NCBI GenBank assembly: GCA_001013295.1
Contig: LAZY01000078.1
Coordinates: forward strand, 186,001-250,000
Length of the DNA: 64,000 bases
Direction: 5' to 3'
DNA from: Chryseobacterium indologenes
Lineage (GTDB): Bacteria; Bacteroidota; Bacteroidia; Flavobacteriales; Weeksellaceae
How positions within the stretch are numbered: position 1 is the first letter of the stretch; every line of letters starts with the position of its first letter. A program made the translations under genes and the position numbers. The notes under the pieces were generated by a model, which ran no database searches, was not told where the DNA came from, and saw nothing but the letters and a program-made list of their open reading frames with translations. This document shows, piece after piece, positions 27,118 to 37,275 of the stretch.

Positions 27118-30100
27118 ATGAAAAAAATACTATTGAGTGCTTTTTTACTTAGTACTCTTTTAGGAAATATCAATGTCTCCGGGCAGGAGGCAATAGAGCT
27201 TCAAAAAAATAATCATTTAACCAATTCAGAAACCAATCTTTACAATGGGGTTCCTCAAATTGGGTTACCCCTTTTGAATGTTTCTGCAATGTCAGGCATC
27301 AATATCGGCGTCTCTCTTTCCTATTCGACGGAAGGAGCTTCTGCTTTTAAGATGGCCAGCGATGTGAAGAAAGGTTGGAGTCTTCAATATGGTGGTTCTA
27401 TTATTAAAAACAGGACGAATAATGAGAAGGATTTTGTTACGGATAATATTTCCGGTGAAATATCATCTGTGGTCTATTATTATAATTTTTTAGGAAATAC
27501 GGGAAGATTTTATATTTCAAAAGACCAAAGTACAGGTCAGCCCATAGCCATACAGATACAGCCATCAAAGAACAAAATACAGATTACCAAAGACAGTAGT
27601 AATCTTGATAAAATTGCCTCTTTCAGTATCACGGATGAGAATGGAAATACGTTTCTGTTTAATAAAATAGATATTGATAGAGTGCGGGTTTGGTCCTTAG
27701 GAAATAATCCCACAAGTAAAGAGAAAGTCAATAACAGTGCTTTCTTACTGACCACCATCACCAATAACCGAAACCAGCAGGTGGCAACATTTGAATATGA
27801 AACCACTACCGAATTGATCAGTTCATTTGTTGGAACCTTACAGGAGAATAAAATCAAAAAGATTAATATTGCCAATTATGGAAATATCGAGTTTGTATAT
27901 CAACCCAACGGACAGCCTCATTCTTTAAAGAATAAAGGAGACAGAGATTGGTATCAGATGGATAAACTGGTATTGAAGGATAAAAACAATCAAATTATCA
28001 GTCAATATGCTTTTTCTGGAGAGGAGTTCTTAACCGGACTTTCCAGTTTGGATAAAAATAATAATGTTATTCAGAAATACTCTTTTGAGTATAATAAAGC
28101 TTATGGCGAACCAGGTAGCGTTTCCGGTGTAGATACTTATGGATATAAGAATGCCTATGATCCTTGCAGTTTAGCTGAAGGAGCCTTAATACTGCCTAGC
28201 TCAACCAACCTGAATACGGTAGCAGACAATACCCTGAAAAGCATCATACTACCCACGGGGGGAAGAATAGAATATGAATTTGAAAGTAATTCTATAGAAG
28301 GAGGAAATTCATATAATGAATGTGTCAATGAAAATTGTTATGAATATTATGACCTGGATAAAATTTATACCTGGACCTTTGATAGTACTCAGTCCTCTAC
28401 TGGTAGTGGCTTCAACTTTCCGACAGGTTATAAAGGTGATGTATATGTAAAAACCGAATTGAATTCCTACCCGAAAACGATTCCGCCTAAACCGGGAGTA
28501 CCTTATTTTATAGATGTAGATCTGCTTGACTTAGGTGGCAATGTTTTACCCTATACCCCGTATAAAGACACTTCCAATTCATCAGATTGTTACAATATCA
28601 GAGTTTACAAATACGGATTGATATCTATAAATAAAGGACTTATTAGAGGTAATTTAAGAGGTTATGGCAAATTAGAATTTTATGCGGTTAAAGATGCAAG
28701 AAAACATAAAAACCTTTTTGGTCATGGACTAAGAATAAAAAGCATCAGAAATTATGATGCTGAGGCAGCGACCCCATCTAAGTGGGTAACTTATGAGTAT
28801 AATAAGTTTTCAGATCCGTTAACTTCCAGCGGACAAATTGTTCAGGAAGATCAATTTGGGGAAATACATTTTTTAAATGGGGATAAACCTAGTGAAACAA
28901 TTGCTTATAACAACGTAAAGGTTACTGATAAAATTGATAATAGCTATGTGAAATACATTTTTTACGATGAGCGTGAAATAGATCAGTTATCAGGAGTACA
29001 TTATGAACTGATAGACCTTAGTGGATTCTTGAAAAGGGCAGGATTATTAAAGCAAAAAGAAGTATATGGTAAGGGTAGCAATCTCCTTCAGGAAACGAAA
29101 GTTTCTTATGAAATGGGGAATCAGCCTATTGCTAATATACAGAATAGTGGAGTACCTGTAAAAAGAGTATTTATAAAGAAAGAAACCAAAATAACGAAAG
29201 ACTACGTCAATGGAAGCAGTCAGACATTAATAAACAGTACAGAAAATAATTACGACAATCAGTTTAATAATCTGGTATACAGTAAGGAAACACTTTATGA
29301 CGGAACTCTGATTGAGAAAAATATGCAGTATGCCAAAGAGAAGAACAATCAAAAGCTTCTCAATGCCAATCTGGTAGGGATTCCTCTGGAAGTAGAAGTG
29401 AAAAATGACGGAAAGATCATCGGAAAAACGGAAACAAGGTTAGATGATCCTGCTACTTTATATCCTACTTCTGTACTTACATTAAATCAGCAGAATCAGA
29501 ATACTGCGAAGAAAATGAGTTTTGATAATTATGATGACAAAGGAAATTTAAGGGAATCCAGAGCTGAAAACGGTATTCCTACGGCAACGGTGTGGGGATA
29601 TCACCAGACACAGCCTATCATGAAAATAACAGGAGCAGCTTATTCGGACATTGCCGGCTTAGGTACAGTAACTGCGGCTATTGCTGCTTCAGATGCAGAC
29701 GATAATGATCCTTCCAATGAAGCCGCTCTTATCCAGGCGCTGGAGAATGCCAGAAAAGACCCTGGATTAAAGAATTACCAGATTGAGACTTTTACATATG
29801 ACCCACTAATCGGGGTTACATCGAAAACGGCAGCAAATGGACTAAGAGAAACTTACATATATGATATTGCACATAGGGTTTCAAAAGTATTGGATAAAGA
29901 CGGTAAAATTATCAATTCCTATAGCTATAATTATTCTCCTCAGGTATATGGAAATGATACAATGGCTATGGAATATGTAAGTAATAACTGTGGCGCTGGT
30001 TTCCTGCCTAACAGGTGTATGTATACTGTTCCTGCCAACACCTATTTTTCAACAGTAAGTAAATTTGATGCCAATCAGAAGGCAGAACAAGATATTAATA

Positions 30101-30498
30101 CCAATGGTCAGAACAAAGCTAACCAAATAGGAGGATGCAGGCCTTTAGTATGCAGCATTTCCAAAGGCTATGATATTGCTACATTAAACAGTGGGTCTCT
30201 TACGATGCCGGATGCTTCAAATTTCAGATTGCAGTTGAGCTTTCCTTTTGACAGTAGCCTTGTCTGGACAACAGGAAAATCGATTGGAAAAATGTCAGAT
30301 AATTGTTTTTCGTCCGGAGGAGCTTCTGTAAGTAGAAAGCTTACTTATGGACAATGGACGATTAGCATCTATAGTAATGGGAATATAAGAGCAAAATCGT
30401 TATCTGCTACTTCAATTCCTAACGGAACCATTATTAATATCGATGTGACTTATCCGGTAGACGATCTCAACCCTGATATTGATATAGAGGATATTTAA
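27118..30498 (+). CDS. Large secreted Rhs/YD-type protein with DUF5977-like segment
   Basis: 1126 aa. Signal peptide MKKILLSAFLLSTLLGNINVSGQ. The N-terminal region has LYNGVPQIGLPLLNVSAMSGINIGVSLSY, seen at the start of flavobacterial Rhs partner proteins. The middle has sparse YD-like repeats (YDDKGNLRESRAENG, YDPLIGVTSKTAANGLRETYIYD, AHRVSKVLDKDGKI). Near residues 965-1010 a DUF5977-like unit is present (YTVPANTYFSTVSKFDANQKAEQDINTNGQNKAN). No Rhs core, toxin tip or T9SS domain is at the C-terminus. It lies 19 bp before the toxin-bearing Rhs gene; the two together probably form the cell-surface or extracellular cage. Confidence 0.8.
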   Translation: MKKILLSAFLLSTLLGNINVSGQEAIELQKNNHLTNSETNLYNGVPQIGLPLLNVSAMSGINIGVSLSYSTEGASAFKMASDVKKGWSLQYGGSIIKNRTNNEKDFVTDNISGEISSVVYYYNFLGNTGRFYISKDQSTGQPIAIQIQPSKNKIQITKDSSNLDKIASFSITDENGNTFLFNKIDIDRVRVWSLGNNPTSKEKVNNSAFLLTTITNNRNQQVATFEYETTTELISSFVGTLQENKIKKINIANYGNIEFVYQPNGQPHSLKNKGDRDWYQMDKLVLKDKNNQIISQYAFSGEEFLTGLSSLDKNNNVIQKYSFEYNKAYGEPGSVSGVDTYGYKNAYDPCSLAEGALILPSSTNLNTVADNTLKSIILPTGGRIEYEFESNSIEGGNSYNECVNENCYEYYDLDKIYTWTFDSTQSSTGSGFNFPTGYKGDVYVKTELNSYPKTIPPKPGVPYFIDVDLLDLGGNVLPYTPYKDTSNSSDCYNIRVYKYGLISINKGLIRGNLRGYGKLEFYAVKDARKHKNLFGHGLRIKSIRNYDAEAATPSKWVTYEYNKFSDPLTSSGQIVQEDQFGEIHFLNGDKPSETIAYNNVKVTDKIDNSYVKYIFYDEREIDQLSGVHYELIDLSGFLKRAGLLKQKEVYGKGSNLLQETKVSYEMGNQPIANIQNSGVPVKRVFIKKETKITKDYVNGSSQTLINSTENNYDNQFNNLVYSKETLYDGTLIEKNMQYAKEKNNQKLLNANLVGIPLEVEVKNDGKIIGKTETRLDDPATLYPTSVLTLNQQNQNTAKKMSFDNYDDKGNLRESRAENGIPTATVWGYHQTQPIMKITGAAYSDIAGLGTVTAAIAASDADDNDPSNEAALIQALENARKDPGLKNYQIETFTYDPLIGVTSKTAANGLRETYIYDIAHRVSKVLDKDGKIINSYSYNYSPQVYGNDTMAMEYVSNNCGAGFLPNRCMYTVPANTYFSTVSKFDANQKAEQDINTNGQNKANQIGGCRPLVCSISKGYDIATLNSGSLTMPDASNFRLQLSFPFDSSLVWTTGKSIGKMSDNCFSSGGASVSRKLTYGQWTISIYSNGNIRAKSLSATSIPNGTIINIDVTYPVDDLNPDIDIEDI

Positions 30499-30517
30499 GA
30501 ATAAAAGACATTAAACC

Positions 30518-33500
30518 ATGAAAAAAATACTAATTATCGGTGGGATATTGCTGGCCTTCGGGAATTTGGAGGCCCAGAATACGATTCCTACCAATACTAA
30601 AAATTACACGTATACTCAAAGCTGTTTGGATGCGGATTGCATCAAAAAAGCAGAAACTGTTCAATATTATGACGGTTTAGGAAGACCTAAGCAGATTGTT
30701 GCAGTAAAGGCTTCCCCTGCACAGCATGATGTGGTCTCTCATATAGAATATGATCAGTATGGGCGGCTTGCAAAGACTTACCTTCCGGTTCCCCAGACAG
30801 GAACACAGAATGGAGCCATTTATAGCAATCCATTGGGAAATGCCTCTTCTGCAGGATATGGAAACGAAAGGATCTATTCTGAAAAAATCTATGACAATAT
30901 TTATACAGAAAGAGTAAATCAATTGGTACCGACAGGAAACAGCTGGTCCCAAAAACCTGTGAATATGTCCTATGGAACCAATAAGGATGGAGACGTGAAA
31001 AAGTGGGTTGTCAGTACTCAGTGGCTCGAAGGAAGAACAGATTCTGGAATTACCTTATCAGGAAACTACCCCGCCAACCAGTTGATGAAAACTTCCGTTA
31101 CCGATCCGGATGGTAATACCACAACTGAATTTCAGAACGGGAAAGGACAAACAATTCTTGTCAGGAAACATGACGGAACAAGGGATATAGATACCTATTA
31201 TCTGTATAATGAATACTGGCAGTTGGCTTATGTATTGCCTCCTTTGGCGGTTGGTGATGCAGCTCCGGATCAGACTGCTTTGAATGATCTTTGCTATCAA
31301 TACCGTTATGATGAGTTTGGCAGACTTGTAGAGAAAAAGCTTCCGGGGAAAGGTTGGGAATATATGGTCTACGACAAACAGGAGAGACTTGTTGCTACCC
31401 AGGATGCGGAATTAAAGAAAAAAGGACAATGGCTTTACACCAAATATGACTTATTAGGAAGAGTGGCTATTACCGGAGTATGTACAGGAGGAGAAAGGTC
31501 TCAGGAACAGAACTTGGTCAACGGATATGGTTCAAACACTGTCAATAGAATCAATACGGTTCTTTTCGAAAGGCAAGGTATGGGCGTCTATTATGATAAT
31601 CCGGATAGCACCTATCCCAATTCGTCAAAGTGGGTAACCTTATTATCTTTAAATTATTATGACACCTATCCACAATATGGCTTCAATCCATCTTTTCCTT
31701 CATCCATATTGGGACAGGCAGTGATCACAGATACTCAGAATGCTTCTGTTAATACTAAAGCAATGCCTACCCTGAGCCTGGTCAAGAATATAGAAAATGA
31801 TAACTGGACTAAAAGTTACATCTATTATGATACCAAAGGAAGAGCTGTAGGATCTTACAGTATCAATCATCTTGGCGGCTATACTAAAACAGAATCCGAG
31901 CTGGATTTTGCCGGTGTGGCCAAACAGACCAAAGTTTACCATAAAAGACTCAATGCAGATCCTGAAAAAATAATCTCTCAAAGCTTTGAGTACGATCATC
32001 AAAACCGTCTTAAAAAGCAGACCCATCAGGTAGATGGAGGTACTGCAGAAATATTAGCAGAAAATACTTATAACGAACTGTCACAGCTTTCCCAAAAGAA
32101 AGTAGGAAATGATTTACAAACCATAGACTATGGATATGACATCCGTGGGGTGCTGACTAAGATCAATGATCCTGTCAACCTTGGAAATAGACTTTTTGGA
32201 TATGAGGTAAAATATCAGAATCCTGAATATACCAATGTAGCTGCGGGGAAAAGTAATGGAAATATTTCGGAAATAGACTGGAAAATAGCTTCCGATGGGA
32301 TACTTAAAAGATATTCGTATGTATATGATCCGCTGAACCGGCTTAAAGATGCCATTTACTCTGAACCTGCATCCACCATTCCTCACAATAACAAATACAA
32401 CGAGCATGTCACCTATGACCTGAACGGGAATATCAAAACCCTGAAAAGAAATGCCTTTGCGATCTCGGGAAATACATCGACAATGGTAGATGACCTGGAC
32501 TACCGATATACGGGAAACCGTCTGGATAAAGTGATCGAAAATGCGATGAATGATACCGGCTATGAAGGCGGGAATAATGCGATTGCTTATGATACAAACG
32601 GGAATATGAAAACGATGCCGGATAAAGGAGTACAGTCCATCGGTTATAATTTTCTGAATCTTCCTAATACATTTAGTATTGTACAGACCTTTTTAGGAAA
32701 TACCAACAATATAAACCTTGGATATTTATATCGTGCTGACGGAACTAAATTGAGAAAAATGTATACCAGCCAACGGGAGGGAAGAGGAAGCACGATAACT
32801 ACAACGATGACGGATTATCTGGATGGCTTTCAATATGCTTACAGTGATTTTGGAGGATTATTACCCTGCCTGACTTGCAAAACAGAGTCAGCTTATGAAG
32901 AGCAGGCTTACAAAAAATCAGAAATTTTAATACCGGAAAATCCTGAATGGAAGCTGGATTTTGTAGTCACTTCAGAAGGCTTTTACAGTTTCGCAGAAAA
33001 CCGCTATATTTACCAATACCGGGACCATTTAGGAAATGTACGGGTAAGTTTTGCCAGAAGCAGCGCAGGTGCTCCTCAAATTGTAGATAGCAATAATTAT
33101 TATCCATTTGGGTTAAGTCACATTGGGCAGGAGAAAGGGCTTCTAGGAGGCTATCTGAATTATAAGTTTGGAGGAAAAGAACTACAGGAAACCGGAATGT
33201 TTGATTTTGGAGCGAGATTCTATATGCCTGACCTGGGAAGATGGGGAGTGATAGATCCTCTTGCTGAAACAAGTAGAAGATTTACGCCTTATAATTATGC
33301 GTATAATAACCCGATTAGCTTTATAGATCCCGATGGCAGAAAGGCGATGAATCCTGATGAGGAAAGAATGTCTTTTGCCTCTGGAGGTGCTTTGGAATAT
33401 AATTTAAGCGGAAGATCAGGTTCTTTTTCAAATTTCTTGGGTTTTGATGATCCGATTGATGCCCTTAATAGAAATGTGAAAGCAGGAGGTGGTGGAAATG

Positions 33501-34192
33501 TTACCAAAAATGAAACTGGGCCAGGATTACTACAAAAAATTGGGAATTTCTTTGGAAGACTTTTTAGAAAAAGTAAAAGAGCAGCTATATGCGTTGTCTC
33601 TGCTGGTGCAGCTACATTTGAAGGCGTTGCTCCTCCAGTAGAATTTGGTCCAACCGCAGTAAGAATAGCGGCTTATGCAAGATTAGGCGTATGGGGTTTA
33701 CCTTTAATGTTAAATGGAGATAGTGATTTTTCTGCAAATTCTAAGCCGATAACAGAATCTATTGATATACCTCTATCTGGAGAAATTTCTATAGGTGATA
33801 ATAATAGAAATGGGATATTACTATACAGAGGTGTTTCATCGTCTTCCCATTCCGAAGAACAAGCTATGATGTATAACGAAGCATTGTTTGGTATTGCTAT
33901 ACCTAATGGATTAAGACCTGGTAATATTCATAAAGCACATTGGGATATGGACGATCATGCAATGAGCGATAATATTTCAGTTTGGACGTCTTGGACAACA
34001 AATAAAGAAACAGCAAGATATTTTGCCCATGGAGTTGGCGGAAAATCAGATGGTGTGATATTATCAAAAAGATTTAAAATTGGAGTTAATGCGATTCCTA
34101 ATGTATCTGAAACAGGAATGAAAATGCAAGAGAATGAATGGCTAATTTTTGGTCCTGTAATAAGAGCTAATGTAGAACATGTAAAACGATGA
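30518..34192 (+). CDS. Rhs polymorphic toxin (DUF6443, YD repeats, Rhs core, ART-like C-terminal toxin)
   Basis: 1224 aa. Signal peptide MKKILIIGGILLAFGNLEAQ. A DUF6443-like N-terminus follows (KAETVQYYDGLGRPKQIVAVKASP). YD repeats run from about residue 250 to 800 (YRYDEFGRLVEKKLPGKGWE, KYDLLGRVAITG, YDPLNRLKDA). The Rhs core is at about 830-945 ([54 protein letters not shown]). After a linker [14 protein letters not shown] the sequence becomes unique. The tip has LLYRGVSS (Arg near 1103), VWTSWTTNKETARYFA (near 1155) and QENEWLIFGPV (E-x-E near 1205), the R-S-E order of ADP-ribosyltransferase toxins. The likely immunity gene starts 4 bp later. Confidence 0.85.
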   Translation: MKKILIIGGILLAFGNLEAQNTIPTNTKNYTYTQSCLDADCIKKAETVQYYDGLGRPKQIVAVKASPAQHDVVSHIEYDQYGRLAKTYLPVPQTGTQNGAIYSNPLGNASSAGYGNERIYSEKIYDNIYTERVNQLVPTGNSWSQKPVNMSYGTNKDGDVKKWVVSTQWLEGRTDSGITLSGNYPANQLMKTSVTDPDGNTTTEFQNGKGQTILVRKHDGTRDIDTYYLYNEYWQLAYVLPPLAVGDAAPDQTALNDLCYQYRYDEFGRLVEKKLPGKGWEYMVYDKQERLVATQDAELKKKGQWLYTKYDLLGRVAITGVCTGGERSQEQNLVNGYGSNTVNRINTVLFERQGMGVYYDNPDSTYPNSSKWVTLLSLNYYDTYPQYGFNPSFPSSILGQAVITDTQNASVNTKAMPTLSLVKNIENDNWTKSYIYYDTKGRAVGSYSINHLGGYTKTESELDFAGVAKQTKVYHKRLNADPEKIISQSFEYDHQNRLKKQTHQVDGGTAEILAENTYNELSQLSQKKVGNDLQTIDYGYDIRGVLTKINDPVNLGNRLFGYEVKYQNPEYTNVAAGKSNGNISEIDWKIASDGILKRYSYVYDPLNRLKDAIYSEPASTIPHNNKYNEHVTYDLNGNIKTLKRNAFAISGNTSTMVDDLDYRYTGNRLDKVIENAMNDTGYEGGNNAIAYDTNGNMKTMPDKGVQSIGYNFLNLPNTFSIVQTFLGNTNNINLGYLYRADGTKLRKMYTSQREGRGSTITTTMTDYLDGFQYAYSDFGGLLPCLTCKTESAYEEQAYKKSEILIPENPEWKLDFVVTSEGFYSFAENRYIYQYRDHLGNVRVSFARSSAGAPQIVDSNNYYPFGLSHIGQEKGLLGGYLNYKFGGKELQETGMFDFGARFYMPDLGRWGVIDPLAETSRRFTPYNYAYNNPISFIDPDGRKAMNPDEERMSFASGGALEYNLSGRSGSFSNFLGFDDPIDALNRNVKAGGGGNVTKNETGPGLLQKIGNFFGRLFRKSKRAAICVVSAGAATFEGVAPPVEFGPTAVRIAAYARLGVWGLPLMLNGDSDFSANSKPITESIDIPLSGEISIGDNNRNGILLYRGVSSSSHSEEQAMMYNEALFGIAIPNGLRPGNIHKAHWDMDDHAMSDNISVWTSWTTNKETARYFAHGVGGKSDGVILSKRFKIGVNAIPNVSETGMKMQENEWLIFGPVIRANVEHVKR

Positions 34193-34196
34193 TAAA

Positions 34197-34544
34197 ATGA
34201 AAACAAAAGAGGATATTTTTAACTTAATAAAGAAAAATACTAATCTATCAGGAGAAATTAATGACTATCATATAAAATTAAGCGATGGAAGATTTTACAG
34301 GGAAAATATGATTGGAGTATATAGTATTAGAGAGGGGACGGCTCTTAATAAAAAAAATCATAAACTTGCAAAGCAGCTACATCAATTACTTACTGGGTTG
34401 AGAAATGATTCTGGAGTATTATTAAAAGGAGTGACTATTAAGGGGCGAAATTATTCTGGAATGTTCTATTTAAGTGAAAATTATGATAGAGTTATTGGGT
34501 GTTTAGAAGATAACCTTGATGAAAATGGTAATATAATAAGTTAG
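34197..34544 (+). CDS. Probable immunity protein for the ART-like Rhs toxin
   Basis: 115 aa, cytoplasmic, no signal peptide or membrane segment. It starts 4 bp after the toxin gene stop. It is clearly homologous to the protein at 35495-35824: both share FNLIK, IGxYxIR, LxxLI(T/N)xLxN, VTIxGxxYxGMFYLSEN(Y/W)D(R/K)VIG. Position and the paralogue beside a second ART-like fragment support an immunity role. I do not know a named family for it. Its AT content looks higher than that of the Rhs genes. Confidence 0.7.
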   Translation: MKTKEDIFNLIKKNTNLSGEINDYHIKLSDGRFYRENMIGVYSIREGTALNKKNHKLAKQLHQLLTGLRNDSGVLLKGVTIKGRNYSGMFYLSENYDRVIGCLEDNLDENGNIIS

Positions 34545-34545
34545 A

Positions 34546-34689
34546 GTATTGATTATCCCCTTAGCTAGTGCGAGCATCTTGCTGGCACCAGCTTTGGAGC
34601 AAGAAATGCAAGTATTTGGTCCGGTATATGGAGCTCAGGTAATAAAGCCTTGGGGAAAACCAGGAACATGGGCTCCCTATATAAGATAA
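34546..34689 (+). pseudogene. Remnant of an ART-like toxin tip (C-terminal end only)
   Basis: In the frame ending at TAA 34687-34689 the sequence reads ...LLAPALEQEMQVFGPVYGAQV... and closes PGTWAPYIR. The E-Q-E followed by xVFGPVxGAxV matches the last motif of ART-type toxins, and compares with ENEWLIFGPVIRANV in the intact tip. The rest of a toxin is missing and there is no start codon. It lies directly upstream of the gene at 34712, as toxin before immunity. Confidence 0.6.
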
Positions 34690-34711
34690 TTTTAACAATA
34701 GAAACTAAAAT

Positions 34712-35059
34712 ATGAATAATATTGACAAAAAAATTTACGAAGTATATCTTCTAAAAAATAATCTATTATTAATCCAAGAATACTTTTTGAAAAATAAAAT
34801 AATTGATTTAATTTTCACTTCATTTATACAAGATACTAAACACATTCTTGAAATTTATAAAGACAGATTAGAATTTAGTGAATTGACAAAAGAAGATCAT
34901 ATTGGCTTAGGTTCAACTGTTGATATGCTTCAAAACACTAAAATGGATAAAATTATGGTTTCTTCTATCGAGGGGGAAGAAGCAAGTTGTACAATTTTTA
35001 GTAATGACGACTACTCAATAATATTAGGGATTATTTTTACCAAAATTCCCGAGTGGTAA
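34712..35059 (+). CDS. Probable orphan immunity protein
   Basis: 115 aa, acidic, mostly alpha-helical by composition, no signal peptide. It starts 22 bp after the ART-like remnant. Not related to the 34197/35495 pair by eye. A run IILGIIFTKIPEW closes the protein. Family not recognised; the immunity role is inferred from position in the toxin-tip chain. Confidence 0.55.
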   Translation: MNNIDKKIYEVYLLKNNLLLIQEYFLKNKIIDLIFTSFIQDTKHILEIYKDRLEFSELTKEDHIGLGSTVDMLQNTKMDKIMVSSIEGEEASCTIFSNDDYSIILGIIFTKIPEW

Positions 35060-35139
35060 TATTAGTAATGTTCTAAAGCTAGTGATTTGATGGTTTTAAT
35101 ATCTAACTATTAGGAAATTAGATTGTATTAGATTTTAAT

Positions 35140-35432
35140 TATTGAACAGCAAGAGTAGGTTAAATAAGTTCACTTGGCGGTTCTCATAGTGACATGCTTG
35201 ATCATGCGACAGGAAACAATCTTAGTATTGGACAACTAGTAAGGAAACTGCTAGAGATTTCGCTACAGGAATCGCTTTTGGACCAGCAGTTCCTGGAATT
35301 ATAATGTCAAAAAGTTTTAAGGTAGGTGTAGCAAATCCTAATCCCCACACTTTAGGTGAGGACGAATGGCTTGTTCCTGGTGTTGTTTATGGTGCAAAAG
35401 TAGAATATGTACTTCCTAGACCTGGACAATAG
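35140..35432 (+). pseudogene. Frameshifted ART-like toxin tip remnant
   Basis: From 35226 to the TAG at 35430-35432 the frame reads WTTSKETARDFATG...GIIMSKSFKVGV...LGEDEWLVPGVVYGAKVEYV, parallel to WTTNKETARYFAHG...GVILSKRFKIGV...QENEWLIFGPVIRANVEHV of the intact tip. Upstream, another frame reads GGSHSDMLDHATGNNLSI, parallel to SSSHSEEQ and DDHAMSDNISV. The frames join if one T is restored near 35228. The N-terminal part is lost. It lies before a paralogue of the first immunity gene, so toxin and immunity were probably duplicated or collected together. Confidence 0.7.
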
Positions 35433-35494
35433 CAATTGTACATGTACTCAATTGTACTATTTTAATATTTGTAATCATTTTAAAATAGTAAAAT

Positions 35495-35824
35495 ATGCTA
35501 ACAATTAAAGAGGCTTTTAACTTGATTAAAAGAGAAAGAAAATTTCTGGGAGATATTCAAGAATATAAAATTAAGATTAGTAATAGTAATAATTTTGAAA
35601 AGGAAAATCTAATAGGAATTTATAAAATTAGACAACTCACTGCTGAGAGGGAGGGGAATGAAGAATTATCACAAGAAATAAATACTTTAATCATAAATTT
35701 GAATAATTACTCTAAAAGAAAACTAAGGTTTGTAACTATTTTAGGTGTAAAATATTATGGAATGTTTTATTTGAGTGAAAATTGGGATAAAGTTATTGGA
35801 TATTTAGAGCGTGAAATTGAATAG
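35495..35824 (+). CDS. Immunity protein paralogue (pairs with the frameshifted ART-like remnant)
   Basis: 109 aa, homologous along its full length to the protein at 34197-34544 (shared FNLIKR, LIGIYKIRQ, VTILGVKYYGMFYLSENWDKVIGYLE). No signal peptide, so it would act in the cytoplasm. The frame is intact although its toxin partner is broken, as expected if the immunity is still useful against neighbours. Confidence 0.7.
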   Translation: MLTIKEAFNLIKRERKFLGDIQEYKIKISNSNNFEKENLIGIYKIRQLTAEREGNEELSQEINTLIINLNNYSKRKLRFVTILGVKYYGMFYLSENWDKVIGYLEREIE

Positions 35825-35945
35825 CTTTTTGTAAGGATACCAACAATTACTATCCGTTTGGGCTGAGCCATATTGGACAGGAAAAGGCCTTCTTGGCAGT
35901 TGGAGTAGCTACAAATTTGGAGGCAAAGAACTCCAGGAAACCGGA

Positions 35946-36908
35946 ATGTTTGATTTTGGAGCACGATTCTATATGCCTGATCTTGGAAGATGGGGAGTCA
36001 TTGATCCTCTTGCTGAAACAAGCAGAAGATTTACGCCTTATAATTATGCGTATAATAACCCGATAAGCTTTATAGATCCCGATGGCAGAAAGGCGATAGC
36101 TCCAGGTGAGGAAAGAACATCTTTCGCATCTGGCGGTGCTTTGGAATATAATTTAAGCGGAAGATCAGGTTCTTTTTTTAATTTTCTAGGCTTTGATGAT
36201 CCGATTGATGCTCTCAGTAGTAATGTGAAAGGAGGCGGTGGTGGATTAACCTTTGGACAAACTCAACTTTTTAAAGATATAATGAAGTATTTACAAGATG
36301 GGGATCCAAAAAAAATAAAAAAAATTGAAGATAGATATAAAAGGATGATTAATGACGCTCGAAAAAAAGGTAAAAATTTTGCAGCAGATAATTTACAATA
36401 TTTTTTAGATGGTAAAGGTGGAATAAAAAGTATAAACTTAACTACTTTGGAGTCCTACGGAGCATTCAATGATGGATTAGATAGAAACCATTCCAGATTT
36501 AAAGATCAGTTATATAATGCAGCTATACAGATGAAGGACGGAGAATCAATAGTCATTAATGATTATTGGGATGCTGTAATTGATCCAAGCCTCTTCTCGG
36601 AATTATATTATGCAAGTGGTGTAAGCCAATTAACCTCAAAAGGAAAGTTTAATCTTTCTAGAAATGGAGATGCTATTACCATATTTGGAATTATTGAAAA
36701 TAGATGGTATGATCCTTATAATTGGAATCCAGGTATGGCAGCATATATACCAGGGTATGGTAGTATCTCTGATGATGATGGTAATTATTTAGTTCAATAT
36801 AGTGATGCTAGACCATTTAAATTAGAATCAAAATGGCAATCTATAGTGACAGGTACAATTGTAATTAGACCTTACTGGTTTAACTCTACTAATATTAAAT
36901 GGAAATAA
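35946..36908 (+). CDS. Orphan Rhs core fragment with unassigned C-terminal toxin domain
   Basis: The 320-aa frame begins inside the Rhs core ([24 protein letters not shown]). Core homology starts earlier, about 35838 ([13 protein letters not shown]), but a one-base deletion near 35880 separates it. No signal peptide or YD repeats are present. After the linker [18 protein letters not shown] the tip is unique: about 220 residues ending with [37 protein letters not shown] and a final [11 protein letters not shown] do not recognise this domain. The next gene encodes a membrane-anchored protein, so the target may be outside the cytoplasm (inference). Confidence 0.65.
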   Translation: MFDFGARFYMPDLGRWGVIDPLAETSRRFTPYNYAYNNPISFIDPDGRKAIAPGEERTSFASGGALEYNLSGRSGSFFNFLGFDDPIDALSSNVKGGGGGLTFGQTQLFKDIMKYLQDGDPKKIKKIEDRYKRMINDARKKGKNFAADNLQYFLDGKGGIKSINLTTLESYGAFNDGLDRNHSRFKDQLYNAAIQMKDGESIVINDYWDAVIDPSLFSELYYASGVSQLTSKGKFNLSRNGDAITIFGIIENRWYDPYNWNPGMAAYIPGYGSISDDDGNYLVQYSDARPFKLESKWQSIVTGTIVIRPYWFNSTNIKWK

Positions 36909-37237
36909 AAAATAAAATTATGTTTAAAAAGAAAATATATATTGTCGCTTTACTATTTATTAGTGGTTTTATCATACTATATCTCTATAATAAAAATACC
37001 TATATTGAATATCAACCTTTGATATTTGATGGTGATCATTATAAGGTTCAAGCTATTGGTAATAAAAAAGATTTTAATAATAAACTTAAAAAAGTTTTAG
37101 ATTATTATCATGAAGATTTTAAAGTTTCTAATGAGGGAAATATTTTAATCAAAAAGAAATTACTTTCAGAAAAAGAACTATTAAGCAATTATACAAAAAA
37201 GGCTTTAGACAAGAATTGGTCACCAACAAAAAAATAA
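36899..37237 (+). CDS. Probable membrane-anchored immunity protein
   Basis: 112 aa from an ATG overlapping the previous frame; an ATG at 36920 ([13 protein letters not shown]) just after the toxin stop is equally likely. One N-terminal membrane segment ([18 protein letters not shown]) is followed by about 75 soluble residues with [21 protein letters not shown]. The topology places the soluble part in the periplasm, suggesting protection against a toxin that acts there. A terminator follows at once. Confidence 0.6.
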   Translation: MEIKNKIMFKKKIYIVALLFISGFIILYLYNKNTYIEYQPLIFDGDHYKVQAIGNKKDFNNKLKKVLDYYHEDFKVSNEGNILIKKKLLSEKELLSNYTKKALDKNWSPTKK

Positions 37238-37243
37238 AAACTG

Positions 37244-37275
37244 AGGCTGTCTCCAAAAGTGAGGCAGCCTTTTTA
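37244..37275 (+). terminator. Hairpin terminator after the third immunity gene
   Basis: AGGCTGTCTC (37244-37253) pairs with GAGGCAGCCT (37261-37270, one G-T), loop CAAAAGT, then a T-run. The next orphan cassette begins within its 3' side. Confidence 0.75.
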
